From Pseudomonas sp. TH15 (GTDB lineage Bacteria > Pseudomonadota > Gammaproteobacteria > Pseudomonadales > Pseudomonadaceae), in the NCBI RefSeq assembly GCF_016651105.1, contig NZ_JAEKEL010000002.1:888501-952500 (forward strand): a stretch of 64,000 nt of DNA. The letters are read 5' to 3'. Made by a program: the position numbers and the translations under genes. Under the pieces are notes generated by a model. That model was not told the DNA's origin. It did no database searches and saw only the letters and a program-made list of their open reading frames with translations. Below, piece by piece: positions 32,815 to 41,456 of the stretch. Every line of letters begins with the position of its first letter. The first letter of the stretch is position 1.

Positions 32815-34539
32815 ATGAATAGATCTTCCGCGTTGCTCCTCGCTTTTGTCTTCCTCAGCGGCTGCCAGGCCATGGCACCCGTTTCGTCGGACGGTACGCC
32901 GCCGACTGAAGACAGCACTCCAGCCCCTGAAAAGCCCAAGGTTTACAGCTCATTCAGTGAAGAAACCGTCTTCAGTCTGTTGAGCGCCGAACTGGCTGGC
33001 CAACGCAATCGTTTCGACATTGCGCTGGACAACTACGTGACCCAGGCCATCAACACCCAGGATCCGGGCGTCTCCGAGCGGGCATTCCGCATCGCCGAGT
33101 ACCTGGGCGCCGATCAGGCTGCCCTGGATACCGCGCTGATCTGGGCGAAAAACGCCCCGGACGACCTCGAAGCCCAACGGGCGGCAGCCGTGCAACTGGC
33201 GCGTGCCGGGCGCTATGACGACTCCATGGTCTACATGGAGAAAGTCCTGCAGGGCAAAGGCGACACGCATTTCGATTTTCTGGCCTTGTCGGCGGCTGAC
33301 ACCGACCAGGGCACCCGCAACGGCCTGATGAAAAGTTTCGACCGCTTGCTGCAACGCCATCCAAAGAACAGCCAGTTGATTTTCGGCAAGGCCTTGCTGA
33401 TGCAGCAGGACGGCGATGCCAAAGGCGCGCTGACCTTGCTCGAAGACAACCCGCCGGACGACGGCGAAATCGCCCCGATCCTGTTGCGGGCGCGCTTGCT
33501 GCAAACGCTCAACCGTGGCGGTGAAGCATTGCCGCTGCTGCAAAAAAGCATCAAGAAATACCCGGATGACAAACGCCTGCGCCTGACCTACGCCCGCATG
33601 CTGGTCGAACAAGACCGCATGGATGACGCCAAGGTCGAGTTCTCCAGCCTGGTTCAGCAGTATCCGGAAGACGACGAACTGCGTTATTCCCTGGCGCTGG
33701 TATGCCTGGAAGCCAAGGCCTGGGACGAGGCCAAGGGTTACCTGGAAGACCTGATCGCCCGGGAAAGCCATGTGGACTCGGCGCACCTGAACCTCGGCCG
33801 TATCGCTGAAGAGCGCAACGACCCGCAAGGCGCCCTGATCGAGTACGCCCAGGTCGGCCCCGGCAACGATTACCTGCCAGCGCAACTGCGCCAGGCCGAT
33901 ATCCTGATGAACAACGGCAAGAGTGCCGAAGCTCAAAGCAAACTGGCGGCCGAGCGCGATACTCAACCCGATTACGCGATCCAGTTGTACCTGATCGAGG
34001 CCGAGACACTGTCCGCCAACAATCAGGGCGACAAGGCCTGGAAAGTCCTGCAACAAGCGTTGCTGCAATACCCGGACGATCTGAATCTGCTTTACACCCG
34101 GGCCATGCTCGCGGAAAAGCGCAATGACCTGGCGCAGATGGAAAAAGACCTGCGCCTGATCATCAAGCGCGACCCGGACAATGCGATGGCTTTGAACGCC
34201 CTCGGCTACACCTTGTCCGACCGCACGACCCGCTACGAAGAAGCCAAGGCCCTGATCGAGCACGCTCACCAGCTCAATCCGGAAGACCCGGCGGTACTCG
34301 ACAGCCTCGGCTGGGTGAATTTCCGCCTGGGCAATCTCGAGGAAGCCGAACGTTTGCTGCGCCAGGCTTTGGAGCGCTTCCCCGATCAAGAAGTCGCCGC
34401 GCACTTGGGCGAAGTCTTGTGGGCCAACGGCAAGCAACGGGAAGCCAAGCAAATCTGGGGCAAGTTCCTCAAGGATCAGCCCGACAGCCCTACCCTGCGC
34501 GGCACCATCAAGCGCCTGACCGGATCAGAGACTCTTTAA
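32815..34539 (+). CDS. Tetratricopeptide repeat lipoprotein (PA4667-like)
   Basis: A 574-residue protein with lipobox FLSGC (Cys17), so it is membrane-anchored. About a dozen TPR-like helix pairs span most of the length, for example AWDEAKGYLEDLIARESHVD and DPAVLDSLGWVNFRLGNLEE. TPR arrays hold protein partners. It lies 4 bases before lolB, and by synteny equals P. aeruginosa PA4667 (from memory). Function in envelope assembly is plausible but unproven. Confidence 0.9.
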   Translation: MNRSSALLLAFVFLSGCQAMAPVSSDGTPPTEDSTPAPEKPKVYSSFSEETVFSLLSAELAGQRNRFDIALDNYVTQAINTQDPGVSERAFRIAEYLGADQAALDTALIWAKNAPDDLEAQRAAAVQLARAGRYDDSMVYMEKVLQGKGDTHFDFLALSAADTDQGTRNGLMKSFDRLLQRHPKNSQLIFGKALLMQQDGDAKGALTLLEDNPPDDGEIAPILLRARLLQTLNRGGEALPLLQKSIKKYPDDKRLRLTYARMLVEQDRMDDAKVEFSSLVQQYPEDDELRYSLALVCLEAKAWDEAKGYLEDLIARESHVDSAHLNLGRIAEERNDPQGALIEYAQVGPGNDYLPAQLRQADILMNNGKSAEAQSKLAAERDTQPDYAIQLYLIEAETLSANNQGDKAWKVLQQALLQYPDDLNLLYTRAMLAEKRNDLAQMEKDLRLIIKRDPDNAMALNALGYTLSDRTTRYEEAKALIEHAHQLNPEDPAVLDSLGWVNFRLGNLEEAERLLRQALERFPDQEVAAHLGEVLWANGKQREAKQIWGKFLKDQPDSPTLRGTIKRLTGSETL

Positions 34540-34543
34540 GATT

Positions 34544-35161
34544 ATGTTTTTGCGCCACGTTATTGTTTTCAGCTTTATCGCCCTGCTCGCCGGTTGCGCG
34601 GGCTTCGGTGCTCGCGAGTCAGTCCAGGGCCAGGGCAACCCGGTCCAATGGAACGCGTACAAACAGCAGATGACCAGCCTTGATGGCTGGCAAATCAACG
34701 GCAAGATCGGCATTCGCGCACCCAAGGATTCGGGCAGCGGCACGTTGTTCTGGCTGCAGCGACAGGACTACTACGACATCCGTCTTTCCGGTCCATTGGG
34801 TCGCGGTGCTGCTCGCTTGACCGGTCGCCCGGGCAAAGTGTCGCTGGAAGTCGCCAACCAGGGCCGCTATGACGCGACCTCTCCAGAAGCCTTGCTTGAA
34901 GAGCAATTGGGCTGGAAATTGCCGGTATCCAATCTGGCCTGGTGGGTTCGCGGGCTCCCGGCCCCTGACAGCAAAAGTCGCCTGACCCTGGACACCGACA
35001 GCCGTCTGGCCAGCCTTGAACAGGATGGCTGGCAGGTCGAGTACCTCAGTTACGCCGAACAAAACGGCTATTGGCTGCCCGAGCGGATCAAACTGCACGG
35101 CACCGACCTTGATATCACGCTGGTGATCAAGGAATGGCAACCACGCAAACTGGGGCAGTGA
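34544..35161 (+). CDS. lolB: Outer-membrane lipoprotein receptor LolB
   Basis: A 205-residue outer-membrane lipoprotein that takes lipoproteins from LolA and inserts them in the outer membrane. Lipobox LLAGC (Cys18) and the LolB blocks WQINGKIGIRAPKDSGSGTL, DIRLSGPLGRGAARL and WWVRGLP are present. It begins 4 bases after the TPR gene and is followed by ispE. The tail LDITLVIKEWQPRKL closes the barrel normally. Confidence 0.94.
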   Translation: MFLRHVIVFSFIALLAGCAGFGARESVQGQGNPVQWNAYKQQMTSLDGWQINGKIGIRAPKDSGSGTLFWLQRQDYYDIRLSGPLGRGAARLTGRPGKVSLEVANQGRYDATSPEALLEEQLGWKLPVSNLAWWVRGLPAPDSKSRLTLDTDSRLASLEQDGWQVEYLSYAEQNGYWLPERIKLHGTDLDITLVIKEWQPRKLGQ

Positions 35162-35163
35162 AC

Positions 35164-36015
35164 ATGACCGCTGCGCGCTTGACGCTGCCCTCGCCGGCCA
35201 AACTCAACCTGATGCTGCACATTCTTGGGCGCCGTGCAGACGGCTACCACGAGTTGCAGACGATTTTTCAGTTTCTCGATTACGGTGACGAAATCACCTT
35301 CGCCGTGCGCGATGACGGTGTGATTCATTTGCACACCGAATTCGAGGGTGTTCCTCACGACAGCAATCTGATTGTTCGAGCAGCGAAAAAACTTCAGGAG
35401 CAATCCGGTTGTTCGCTCGGTATCGACATCTGGATCGAAAAAATCCTGCCCATGGGCGGTGGAATCGGTGGCGGCAGCTCAAATGCCGCGACGACGTTGC
35501 TCGGTCTCAATCATCTCTGGCAACTGGGCTGGGATGAAGATCAACTGGCCGCGCTGGGCCTGACACTGGGCGCAGACGTCCCGGTTTTCGTACGCGGGCA
35601 CGCGGCTTTCGCCGAGGGTGTCGGGGAGAAACTCAGCCCTGTAGACCCCGAAGAACCGTGGTATCTGGTGCTGGTGCCGCAAGTATCTGTAAGTACAGCA
35701 GAAATTTTTTCAGATCCGTTGTTGACACGTAACTCTTCTCCCATTAAAGTGCGCCCCGTTCCCAAGGGAAACAGTCGTAATGACTGCTTACCGGTAGTAG
35801 CAAGACGTTACCCAGATGTACGTAACGCTTTGAATTTGTTAGGTAAATTTACCGAAGCAAAACTCACCGGCACTGGAAGTTGTGTGTTTGGGGGCTTCCC
35901 AAGCAAAGCTGAAGCTGATAAAGTCTCGGCCCTTCTGACAGAGACCCTTACAGGGTTTGTAGCAAAGGGAAGCAACGTTTCGATGTTGCATCGCAAGCTG
36001 CAAAGTCTGCTCTAA
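35164..36015 (+). CDS. ispE: 4-diphosphocytidyl-2-C-methyl-D-erythritol kinase
   Basis: The 283-residue GHMP kinase phosphorylates CDP-ME in the MEP isoprenoid pathway. PSPAKLNLMLHILGRRADG opens the fold, the ATP loop is MGGGIGGGSSNAATTL, and TGTGSCVFGGF is the third GHMP motif. ATG 35164 starts two bases after the lolB stop; an upstream ATG at 35134 lies within lolB. The last third (about 35690-35990) uses codons rare elsewhere here (AGA, TTA, GTA, GGA, ACA) and is AT-richer. A strong promoter-like pair lies inside it. Confidence 0.95.
   Translation: MTAARLTLPSPAKLNLMLHILGRRADGYHELQTIFQFLDYGDEITFAVRDDGVIHLHTEFEGVPHDSNLIVRAAKKLQEQSGCSLGIDIWIEKILPMGGGIGGGSSNAATTLLGLNHLWQLGWDEDQLAALGLTLGADVPVFVRGHAAFAEGVGEKLSPVDPEEPWYLVLVPQVSVSTAEIFSDPLLTRNSSPIKVRPVPKGNSRNDCLPVVARRYPDVRNALNLLGKFTEAKLTGTGSCVFGGFPSKAEADKVSALLTETLTGFVAKGSNVSMLHRKLQSLL
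35722..35750 (+). promoter_or_regulatory. Candidate internal promoter for tRNA-Gln and prs within ispE
   Basis: TTGACA at 35722-35727 is a perfect -35 box, followed by a 17-base spacer and TAAAGT (35745-35750) as -10. A GC-rich discriminator (GCGCCCC) follows, as at stable-RNA promoters. It lies about 300 bases before the tRNA. In E. coli too, a prs promoter lies in the upstream ispE gene. Promoter activity is inferred. Confidence 0.5.
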
Positions 36016-36051
36016 AAGAACCGATTACTGGGTAATCGTTGCAACAGATAC

Positions 36052-36126
36052 AGGGGCGTCGCCAAGCGGTAAGGCAGCAGGTTTTGATCCTGCCATGCGT
36101 TGGTTCGAATCCAGCCGCCCCTGCCA
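36052..36126 (+). tRNA. tRNA-Gln (UUG)
   Basis: A 75-base cloverleaf: acceptor AGGGGCG / CGCCCCT, D-loop GCCAAGCGGTAAGGC, anticodon stem-loop GCAGG-TTTTGAT-CCTGC with anticodon TTG, T-arm with GTTCGAAT, and encoded CCA. It closely resembles E. coli tRNA-Gln. It sits between ispE and prs and probably shares their transcript. Confidence 0.97.
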
Positions 36127-36172
36127 TTTTCCTATACTCATCCAGGTTACCCTCAGCCTTCAGGTACTGCGC

Positions 36173-37114
36173 GTGTCCAAGATGATGGTCTTTACGGGGA
36201 ACGCTAACCCCGATCTGGCTCGGCGTGTTGTACGTCAGCTGCATATCCCTCTCGGTGACATCTCTGTCGGTAAGTTTTCCGACGGCGAAATTACCGCCGA
36301 GATCAATGAAAACGTCCGCGGTAAAGATGTCTTCATTATTCAGCCGACCTGCGCTCCGACTAACGATAACCTGATGGAACTGGTAGTGATGGCTGATGCC
36401 TTCCGCCGCTCCTCGGCTACTCGTATTACTGCTGTTATTCCTTACTTTGGTTATGCCCGTCAGGATCGCCGTCCGCGCTCCGCACGTGTGGCTATCAGCG
36501 CGAAAGTCGTCGCTGACATGCTTACCGTAGTCGGCATCGATCGTGTTCTCACGGTTGATTTGCATGCTGACCAAATCCAGGGTTTCTTCGATATTCCGGT
36601 AGATAACATCTACGGCTCCCCAGTATTGGTGGATGACATTGAAGATCAGCGCTTCGAAAACCTGATGATCGTGTCCCCGGACATTGGTGGCGTCGTGCGT
36701 GCACGTGCTGTTGCCAAATCCCTGGGCGTGGATCTCGGGATCATCGACAAACGCCGTGAGAAAGCCAATCACTCTGAAGTGATGCATATCATCGGTGATG
36801 TCGAAGGGCGTACCTGTATTCTGGTCGATGACATGGTCGATACCGCCGGCACTCTGTGCCACGCGGCCAAGGCCCTGAAAGAGCATGGCGCTGCCAAGGT
36901 TTTCGCCTACTGCACACACCCTGTGCTGTCCGGTCGGGCGATCGAAAACATTGAAAATTCCATGCTGGACGAACTGGTGGTGACTAACACCATCCCGTTG
37001 TCCGCAGCTGCTCAAGCCTGCTCGCGTATCCGTCAACTGGATATCGCGCCGGTAGTTGCCGAGGCGGTTCGCCGCATCAGCAATGAAGAATCGATCAGCG
37101 CGATGTTCCGCTAA
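36173..37114 (+). CDS. prs: Ribose-phosphate pyrophosphokinase
   Basis: The 313-residue enzyme makes PRPP from ribose-5-phosphate and ATP, feeding the Hpt and Upp reactions encoded at 12-13 kb as well as nucleotide, His and Trp synthesis. RRPRSARVAISAKVVADML, VDLHADQIQGFF and the PRPP loop CILVDDMVDTAGTL are present. I chose GTG 36173 (reads VSKMMVFTG), which gives the usual pseudomonad length; ATG 36182 is an alternative. Codon use is that of highly expressed genes. A strong terminator separates it from rplY. Confidence 0.97.
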   Translation: MSKMMVFTGNANPDLARRVVRQLHIPLGDISVGKFSDGEITAEINENVRGKDVFIIQPTCAPTNDNLMELVVMADAFRRSSATRITAVIPYFGYARQDRRPRSARVAISAKVVADMLTVVGIDRVLTVDLHADQIQGFFDIPVDNIYGSPVLVDDIEDQRFENLMIVSPDIGGVVRARAVAKSLGVDLGIIDKRREKANHSEVMHIIGDVEGRTCILVDDMVDTAGTLCHAAKALKEHGAAKVFAYCTHPVLSGRAIENIENSMLDELVVTNTIPLSAAAQACSRIRQLDIAPVVAEAVRRISNEESISAMFR

Positions 37115-37146
37115 GGGCCCTGCCCTTCTCGAACGTCTCGTTGACG

Positions 37147-37190
37147 AAAAGCGCCCCGCCCCGGCATTCCTGTCGGGGCGGGGCTTTTTT
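37147..37190 (+). terminator. Rho-independent terminator after prs
   Basis: An A-tract, a long perfect GC stem (GCCCCGCCCC / GGGGCGGGGC, with AAGC/GCTT extension) with a 9-base loop and a T6 run follow the prs stop codon. It ends the ispE/tRNA/prs transcript before rplY. Confidence 0.95.
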
Positions 37191-37255
37191 GCCCATATCG
37201 CCTTTAGCGCTGGTCGCAACCGCTGGGGCGAATGTGGTTATTTTGGAGATACAAA

Positions 37256-37855
37256 ATGAACGAATTTACCCTGAATGCTGAAGTGCGTTCCGACCTGGGG
37301 AAAGGTGCGAGCCGCCGCCTGCGTCGTCTCGCAAGCCTGGTACCAGCTGTAGTTTACGGTGGCGAAAAAGCCCCTGAATCCATCAGCATGCTGGCTAAAG
37401 AAGTTGCCAAACTGCTCGAAAACGAAGCGGCTTACAGCCACATCATCGAGCTGAATGTTGGCGGCACCAAGCAAAACGTAATCATCAAAGCTCTGCAGCG
37501 CCACCCGGCTAAAGGCCACGTGCTGCACGCTGACTTCGTACGCGTTGTAGCTGGCCAGAAACTGACCGCTACCGTGCCTGTACACTTCGTTGGCGAAGCT
37601 GCTCCGATCAAGAAAGGCGGCGAGATTTCGCACGTTATCGCTGAAGTCGAAGTATCTTGCCTGCCGAAAGATCTGCCTGAATTCATCGAAGTTGACCTGG
37701 CTAACGCCGAAGTCGGCTCGATCATTCACTTGTCCGACCTCAAAGCCCCTAAAGGCGTTGAGTTTGTTGCTCTGGCTCACGGTAACGACCTGGCTGTTGC
37801 CAACGTTCACGCTCCACGTGTTGCTCCAGAAGCTACCGAAGGCGCTGCAGAGTAA
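37256..37855 (+). CDS. rplY: Ribosomal protein bL25 (general stress protein Ctc form)
   Basis: A 199-residue two-domain bL25: the 5S rRNA-binding N-domain (NEFTLNAEVRSDLGKGASRR) plus the TL5/Ctc C-domain (about 95-185; LPEFIEVDLANAEVGSIIHL). It belongs to the large subunit near 5S RNA. ATG 37256 follows GGAGATACAAA. T-ending codons reflect high expression. It lies between terminators and pth, and probably is transcribed with pth and ychF. Confidence 0.96.
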   Translation: MNEFTLNAEVRSDLGKGASRRLRRLASLVPAVVYGGEKAPESISMLAKEVAKLLENEAAYSHIIELNVGGTKQNVIIKALQRHPAKGHVLHADFVRVVAGQKLTATVPVHFVGEAAPIKKGGEISHVIAEVEVSCLPKDLPEFIEVDLANAEVGSIIHLSDLKAPKGVEFVALAHGNDLAVANVHAPRVAPEATEGAAE

Positions 37856-38024
37856 TTTTACTCGGCACGTCGGAGTGACCGGAAACATCGCGGACTAGAA
37901 CGTAGCGAGAAAGCGGGCGAGAACGCGGAGTTTACATAATGGTAAATGAGCACTTGTCGTCCACTTTCGCCGCACACACTGATTGCGGCGATGTTATCCA
38001 CCACTCCAAGGAAGGGCCCCTATC

Positions 38025-38609
38025 GTGACTGCCATCAAACTGATCGTTGGCCTGGGAAATCCAGGCGCTGAATACGAACAGACCCGGCATAACGCAGGGG
38101 CCCTTTTTGTTGAGCGCATCGCGAATGCACAAGGCGTAAACCTTGTGGCGGACCGCAAATATTTCGGCCTGACCGGGCGCTATTCGCATCAGGGTCAGGA
38201 TGTTCGTCTGCTGATTCCCACCACGTACATGAACCGCAGCGGCCAAGCCGTAGCGGCACTCGCTGGTTTCTTCCGCATCACGCCTGAAGAAATCCTGGTG
38301 GCGCATGACGAACTCGACCTGCCTCCGGGCGTTGCCAAGCTCAAACAGGGCGGCGGCCACGGCGGTCACAACGGGTTGCGCGACATCATCGCGCAACTGG
38401 GCAATCAGAATACCTTTCATCGCTTGCGGCTTGGCATTGGCCACCCGGGCGTTGCCAGTATGGTTTCAAATTTCGTCCTGGGTCGTGCGCCACGCGCCGA
38501 ACAGGAAAAACTCGATGCCAGCATCGACTTTGCCCTCGGCGTGCTGCCGGATATCCTCGCCGGGGAATGGAACCGCGCGATGAAAAACCTGCACAGCCAG
38601 AAGGCCTGA
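38025..38609 (+). CDS. pth: Peptidyl-tRNA hydrolase
   Basis: The 194-residue enzyme frees tRNA from peptidyl-tRNA that drops off ribosomes. It starts at GTG 38025, which follows GGAAGG; the product begins TAIKLIVGLGNPGAEYEQTR. The catalytic His22 (RHNAG), Asn12 (GNPG) and Asp in VAHDELDLP fit Pth, as does GGGHGGHNGLRD. It lies 22 bases upstream of ychF, an arrangement common in gammaproteobacteria. Confidence 0.97.
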   Translation: MTAIKLIVGLGNPGAEYEQTRHNAGALFVERIANAQGVNLVADRKYFGLTGRYSHQGQDVRLLIPTTYMNRSGQAVAALAGFFRITPEEILVAHDELDLPPGVAKLKQGGGHGGHNGLRDIIAQLGNQNTFHRLRLGIGHPGVASMVSNFVLGRAPRAEQEKLDASIDFALGVLPDILAGEWNRAMKNLHSQKA

Positions 38610-38631
38610 CTCACTCCTCGGGGAAAACACC

Positions 38632-39732
38632 ATGGGATTCAATTGCGGCATCGTCGGCCTGCCTAACGTCGGCAAGTCCACCCTATTCAACGCCCTGACC
38701 AAATCCGGGATCGCGGCCGAGAACTTCCCCTTCTGCACCATCGAGCCGAACACCGGTATCGTGCCGATGCCGGACCCGCGTCTGGAAGCCCTGGCTGCCA
38801 TCGTCAATCCAAAGCGCATCCTGCCGACCACCATGGAATTCGTCGACATCGCGGGCCTGGTTGCCGGCGCGTCGAAAGGTGAAGGCCTGGGCAACAAGTT
38901 CCTCGCCAACATCCGTGAAACCGATGCCATCGCCCACGTGGTCCGCTGCTTCGAAGACGAGAACGTGATTCACGTCTCCAACAGCGTCGACCCGAAACGC
39001 GACATCGAGATCATCGACCTGGAATTGATCTTCGCCGACCTCGACAGCTGCGAGAAGCAACTGCAGAAAGTCGCCCGCAACGCCAAGGGTGGTGACAAGG
39101 ACGCCGTGGTCCAGAAAGGCCTGCTGGAGCAACTGATCGCTCACTTCACCCTCGGCAAGCCTGCACGCACGCTGATGAAGACCATGCATGCCGACGACAA
39201 AGCGGTGATTCGCGGTTTCCACCTGCTGACCACCAAGCCGGTCATGTACATCGCCAACGTCGCTGAAGACGGTTTCGAGAACAACCCGCTGCTGGACATC
39301 GTCAAGGCCATCGCCGAAGAAGAAGGCGCCATGGTGGTTCCGGTCTGCAACAAGATCGAAGCCGAAATCGCCGAGCTCGACGACGGCGAAGAGAAAGACA
39401 TGTTCCTCGAAGCCCTGGGTCTTGAAGAGCCTGGCCTGAACCGCGTGATCCGCGCTGGCTACGAGATGCTGCACTTGCAGACCTACTTCACCGCCGGTGT
39501 TGAAGAAGTCCGCGCATGGACCGTCCGCGTCGGTGCCACCGCACCACAAGCCGCTGGCGTGATCCACACCGACTTCGAAAAAGGCTTCATCCGCGCCGAA
39601 GTCATCGCCTATGACGACTTCATCCAGTACAAGGGCGAAGCCGGCACCAAAGAAGCCGGTAAATGGCGTCTGGAAGGCAAGGACTACATCGTCAAAGACG
39701 GCGACGTGATGCACTTCCGTTTCAACGTCTAA
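38632..39732 (+). CDS. ychF: Redox-regulated ATPase YchF (OLA1 family)
   Basis: A 366-residue Obg-like P-loop protein. Walker A is GLPNVGKSTLFNAL (8-21). The specificity motif is NKIEAE rather than NKxD, which explains ATP use, and a TGS domain closes the C-terminus (GVIHTDFEKGFIRAEVIAYD). YchF binds ribosomes and acts in oxidative-stress control. It is the last gene of the rplY-pth-ychF run and has its own terminator. Confidence 0.97.
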   Translation: MGFNCGIVGLPNVGKSTLFNALTKSGIAAENFPFCTIEPNTGIVPMPDPRLEALAAIVNPKRILPTTMEFVDIAGLVAGASKGEGLGNKFLANIRETDAIAHVVRCFEDENVIHVSNSVDPKRDIEIIDLELIFADLDSCEKQLQKVARNAKGGDKDAVVQKGLLEQLIAHFTLGKPARTLMKTMHADDKAVIRGFHLLTTKPVMYIANVAEDGFENNPLLDIVKAIAEEEGAMVVPVCNKIEAEIAELDDGEEKDMFLEALGLEEPGLNRVIRAGYEMLHLQTYFTAGVEEVRAWTVRVGATAPQAAGVIHTDFEKGFIRAEVIAYDDFIQYKGEAGTKEAGKWRLEGKDYIVKDGDVMHFRFNV

Positions 39733-39762
39733 GTTTTTTCAAGACGAAGCACCCGCCCAAGA

Positions 39763-39792
39763 AAAAGCCGCGTTTGATACGCGGCTTTTTTG
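39763..39792. terminator. Bidirectional terminator after ychF
   Basis: A5, stem GCCGCG / CGCGGC with a TTTGATA-type loop, and T6 follow the ychF stop by 30 bases. The paired A/T tracts allow use from both strands. Confidence 0.92.
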
Positions 39793-39821
39793 TGCCTGAA
39801 ATCCGGGCAACTCCTAATCCT

Positions 39822-39894
39822 GTAGGAGCGAGGCTTGCCCGCGAAGGCGTCATCACTGACGCTAAAAGCTTCGTGGGCAAGCCTCGCTCCTACA
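39822..39894. repeat. REP pair, GAGCGAGGCTTGCCCGCG subtype
   Basis: Inverted copies of the GTAGGAGCGAGGC subtype lie about 20 bases apart, between ychF and the convergent transporter gene. It is the same subtype as the pair at 7303-7393. Confidence 0.88.
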
Positions 39895-39906
39895 GGTCGG
39901 TGGTAT

Positions 39907-41124
39907 TCAGAGCTTTTTGGTTCTCGGCAGGAAGATCGCCAACACCCCAAACAGCGGCAGGAACGAACACAGGAAGTACACGTATTCGATCCCGCGAACA
40001 TCCGCCAGATGCCCCAACAACGCCGCGCCAATCCCGCCAAAACCAAACATCAAGCCGAAGAACACCCCGGCAATCATCCCGACATTTCCCGGCACCAATT
40101 CCTGCGCGTACACCACGATGGCGGAAAACGCCGAGGCCAGGATGAAGCCGATGACCACGCTGAGGATGCTGGTCCAGAACAGGTCGACATGGGGCAGGAT
40201 CAACGTGAACGGCGCAACGCCGAGGATCGAGAACCAGATAACTGCCTTACGCCCGATCTTGTCGCCGATCGGCCCACCGAAGAAGGTCCCCGCCGCCACT
40301 GCCCCCAGGAACAGGAACAAATGCAGCTGCGAACTGGCCACCGACAGGTCGAATTTCTCGATCAGGTAGAAGGTGAAGTAACTGGTGAAACTCGCCATAT
40401 AGAAATACTTGGAGAACACCAGCAAGCCGAGCACCACCAGTGCACTGATCACCCGGTTTTTCGACAAGCCATGAGTCGCCACCTGACCTTGCTTGAGCTT
40501 GAACAGATTCAAGTGATTGGCGTACCAACGGCTGATGCGATAGAGCACAAACAGAGCAAACACCGCGAACAGCCCAAACCACGCGACGTGCCCCTGACCG
40601 TAGGGAATGATGATCGCCGCGGCCAGCAGTGGACCGAAGGCCGAACCGGCGTTACCGCCGACCTGAAAGGTCGATTGCGCCAGGCCGAAACGCCCGCCAG
40701 AGGCCAATCGCGCCACGCGAGAAGCTTCCGGGTGAAAGGTCGAGGAGCCGATGCCGATCAACCCGGCCGCCAACAGGATCAACGGGAAACTGCCGACCTG
40801 GGACATCATTAAAATGCCGATCAATGTGCAGACGGTGCCGGCCGGCAACAGCCATGGCTTGGGATGGCGATCGGTGTAGTAACCGACCCACGGCTGCAAC
40901 AGCGAGGCCGTCAGTTGAAAGGTCAGGGTGATCAGGCCGACCTGGGTAAAGGTCAGGCCATAGTTGGCCTTGAGCATCGGGTAAATCGACGGCAGGACCG
41001 ACTGAATCAAGTCGTTGATCAAATGCGCCAGCGCCACCGCGCCGATGATGCGCATGACCAGCGGGCTGCTTTGCGGTGTCGCGGATGCCGGCGTCGAGCC
41101 GGTCTGGGCGTTACTAATAGCCAT
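39907..41124 (-). CDS. Fsr-type MFS transporter (fosmidomycin resistance family)
   Basis: A 405-residue inner-membrane protein with 12 predicted helices. ALAHLINDLIQSVLPSIYPM, LQPWVGYYTDRHPKPW and STFHPEASRVARLASGGRFG are typical of Fsr, an exporter of fosmidomycin and related compounds. I use ATG 41124 (MAISNAQTG); the frame runs on to 41178. Fosmidomycin inhibits the MEP pathway to which ispE belongs, but the link is only by family. It is monocistronic with no visible regulator beside it. Confidence 0.88.
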   Translation of the reverse strand: MAISNAQTGSTPASATPQSSPLVMRIIGAVALAHLINDLIQSVLPSIYPMLKANYGLTFTQVGLITLTFQLTASLLQPWVGYYTDRHPKPWLLPAGTVCTLIGILMMSQVGSFPLILLAAGLIGIGSSTFHPEASRVARLASGGRFGLAQSTFQVGGNAGSAFGPLLAAAIIIPYGQGHVAWFGLFAVFALFVLYRISRWYANHLNLFKLKQGQVATHGLSKNRVISALVVLGLLVFSKYFYMASFTSYFTFYLIEKFDLSVASSQLHLFLFLGAVAAGTFFGGPIGDKIGRKAVIWFSILGVAPFTLILPHVDLFWTSILSVVIGFILASAFSAIVVYAQELVPGNVGMIAGVFFGLMFGFGGIGAALLGHLADVRGIEYVYFLCSFLPLFGVLAIFLPRTKKL

Positions 41125-41456
41125 GAGAATTTCCGTACAGCAGATGGGTGCACACGGGCAGGTGCGCCAATGTGCCATTTTTCAGTGCAGCAGCGCCATC
41201 CCCTTAGCCTGCTAACGACCTCGACGTTCATCGCGGAACGGGTGATAGCGCAACGCCATGGTCTGAATCTTGCCTTGCTAAACCCCTTCAACGCGGCCGC
41301 CTTACAAAGGCGACCGAGAATGGGAAGTTTCGCTACAGAGTCAGCCTACCGAGCTGGCGAGGGTGAACTTTCGAGGCCTTTTAGAGGGCACAAGTCGCGG
41401 TCGCAACGACCACGGCGCACGCCAATGGTGCGTGGTGTCCAGAGGAGTCATGGGGC
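41125..41456. other. 332-base intergenic region between the divergent fsr-like and chemoreceptor genes
   Basis: Both promoters must lie here, but I see no clear sigma-70 or FliA (GCCGATA) site, repeat or RNA gene. The short imperfect dyad GCGCAC...GTGCGT at 41415-41433 is the only structure noticed. Confidence 0.5.

Noticed and set aside
32950..34452. 500-codon open frame on the minus strand
   Set aside because: It is the antisense shadow of the TPR lipoprotein gene; long complementary frames are common at this GC content.
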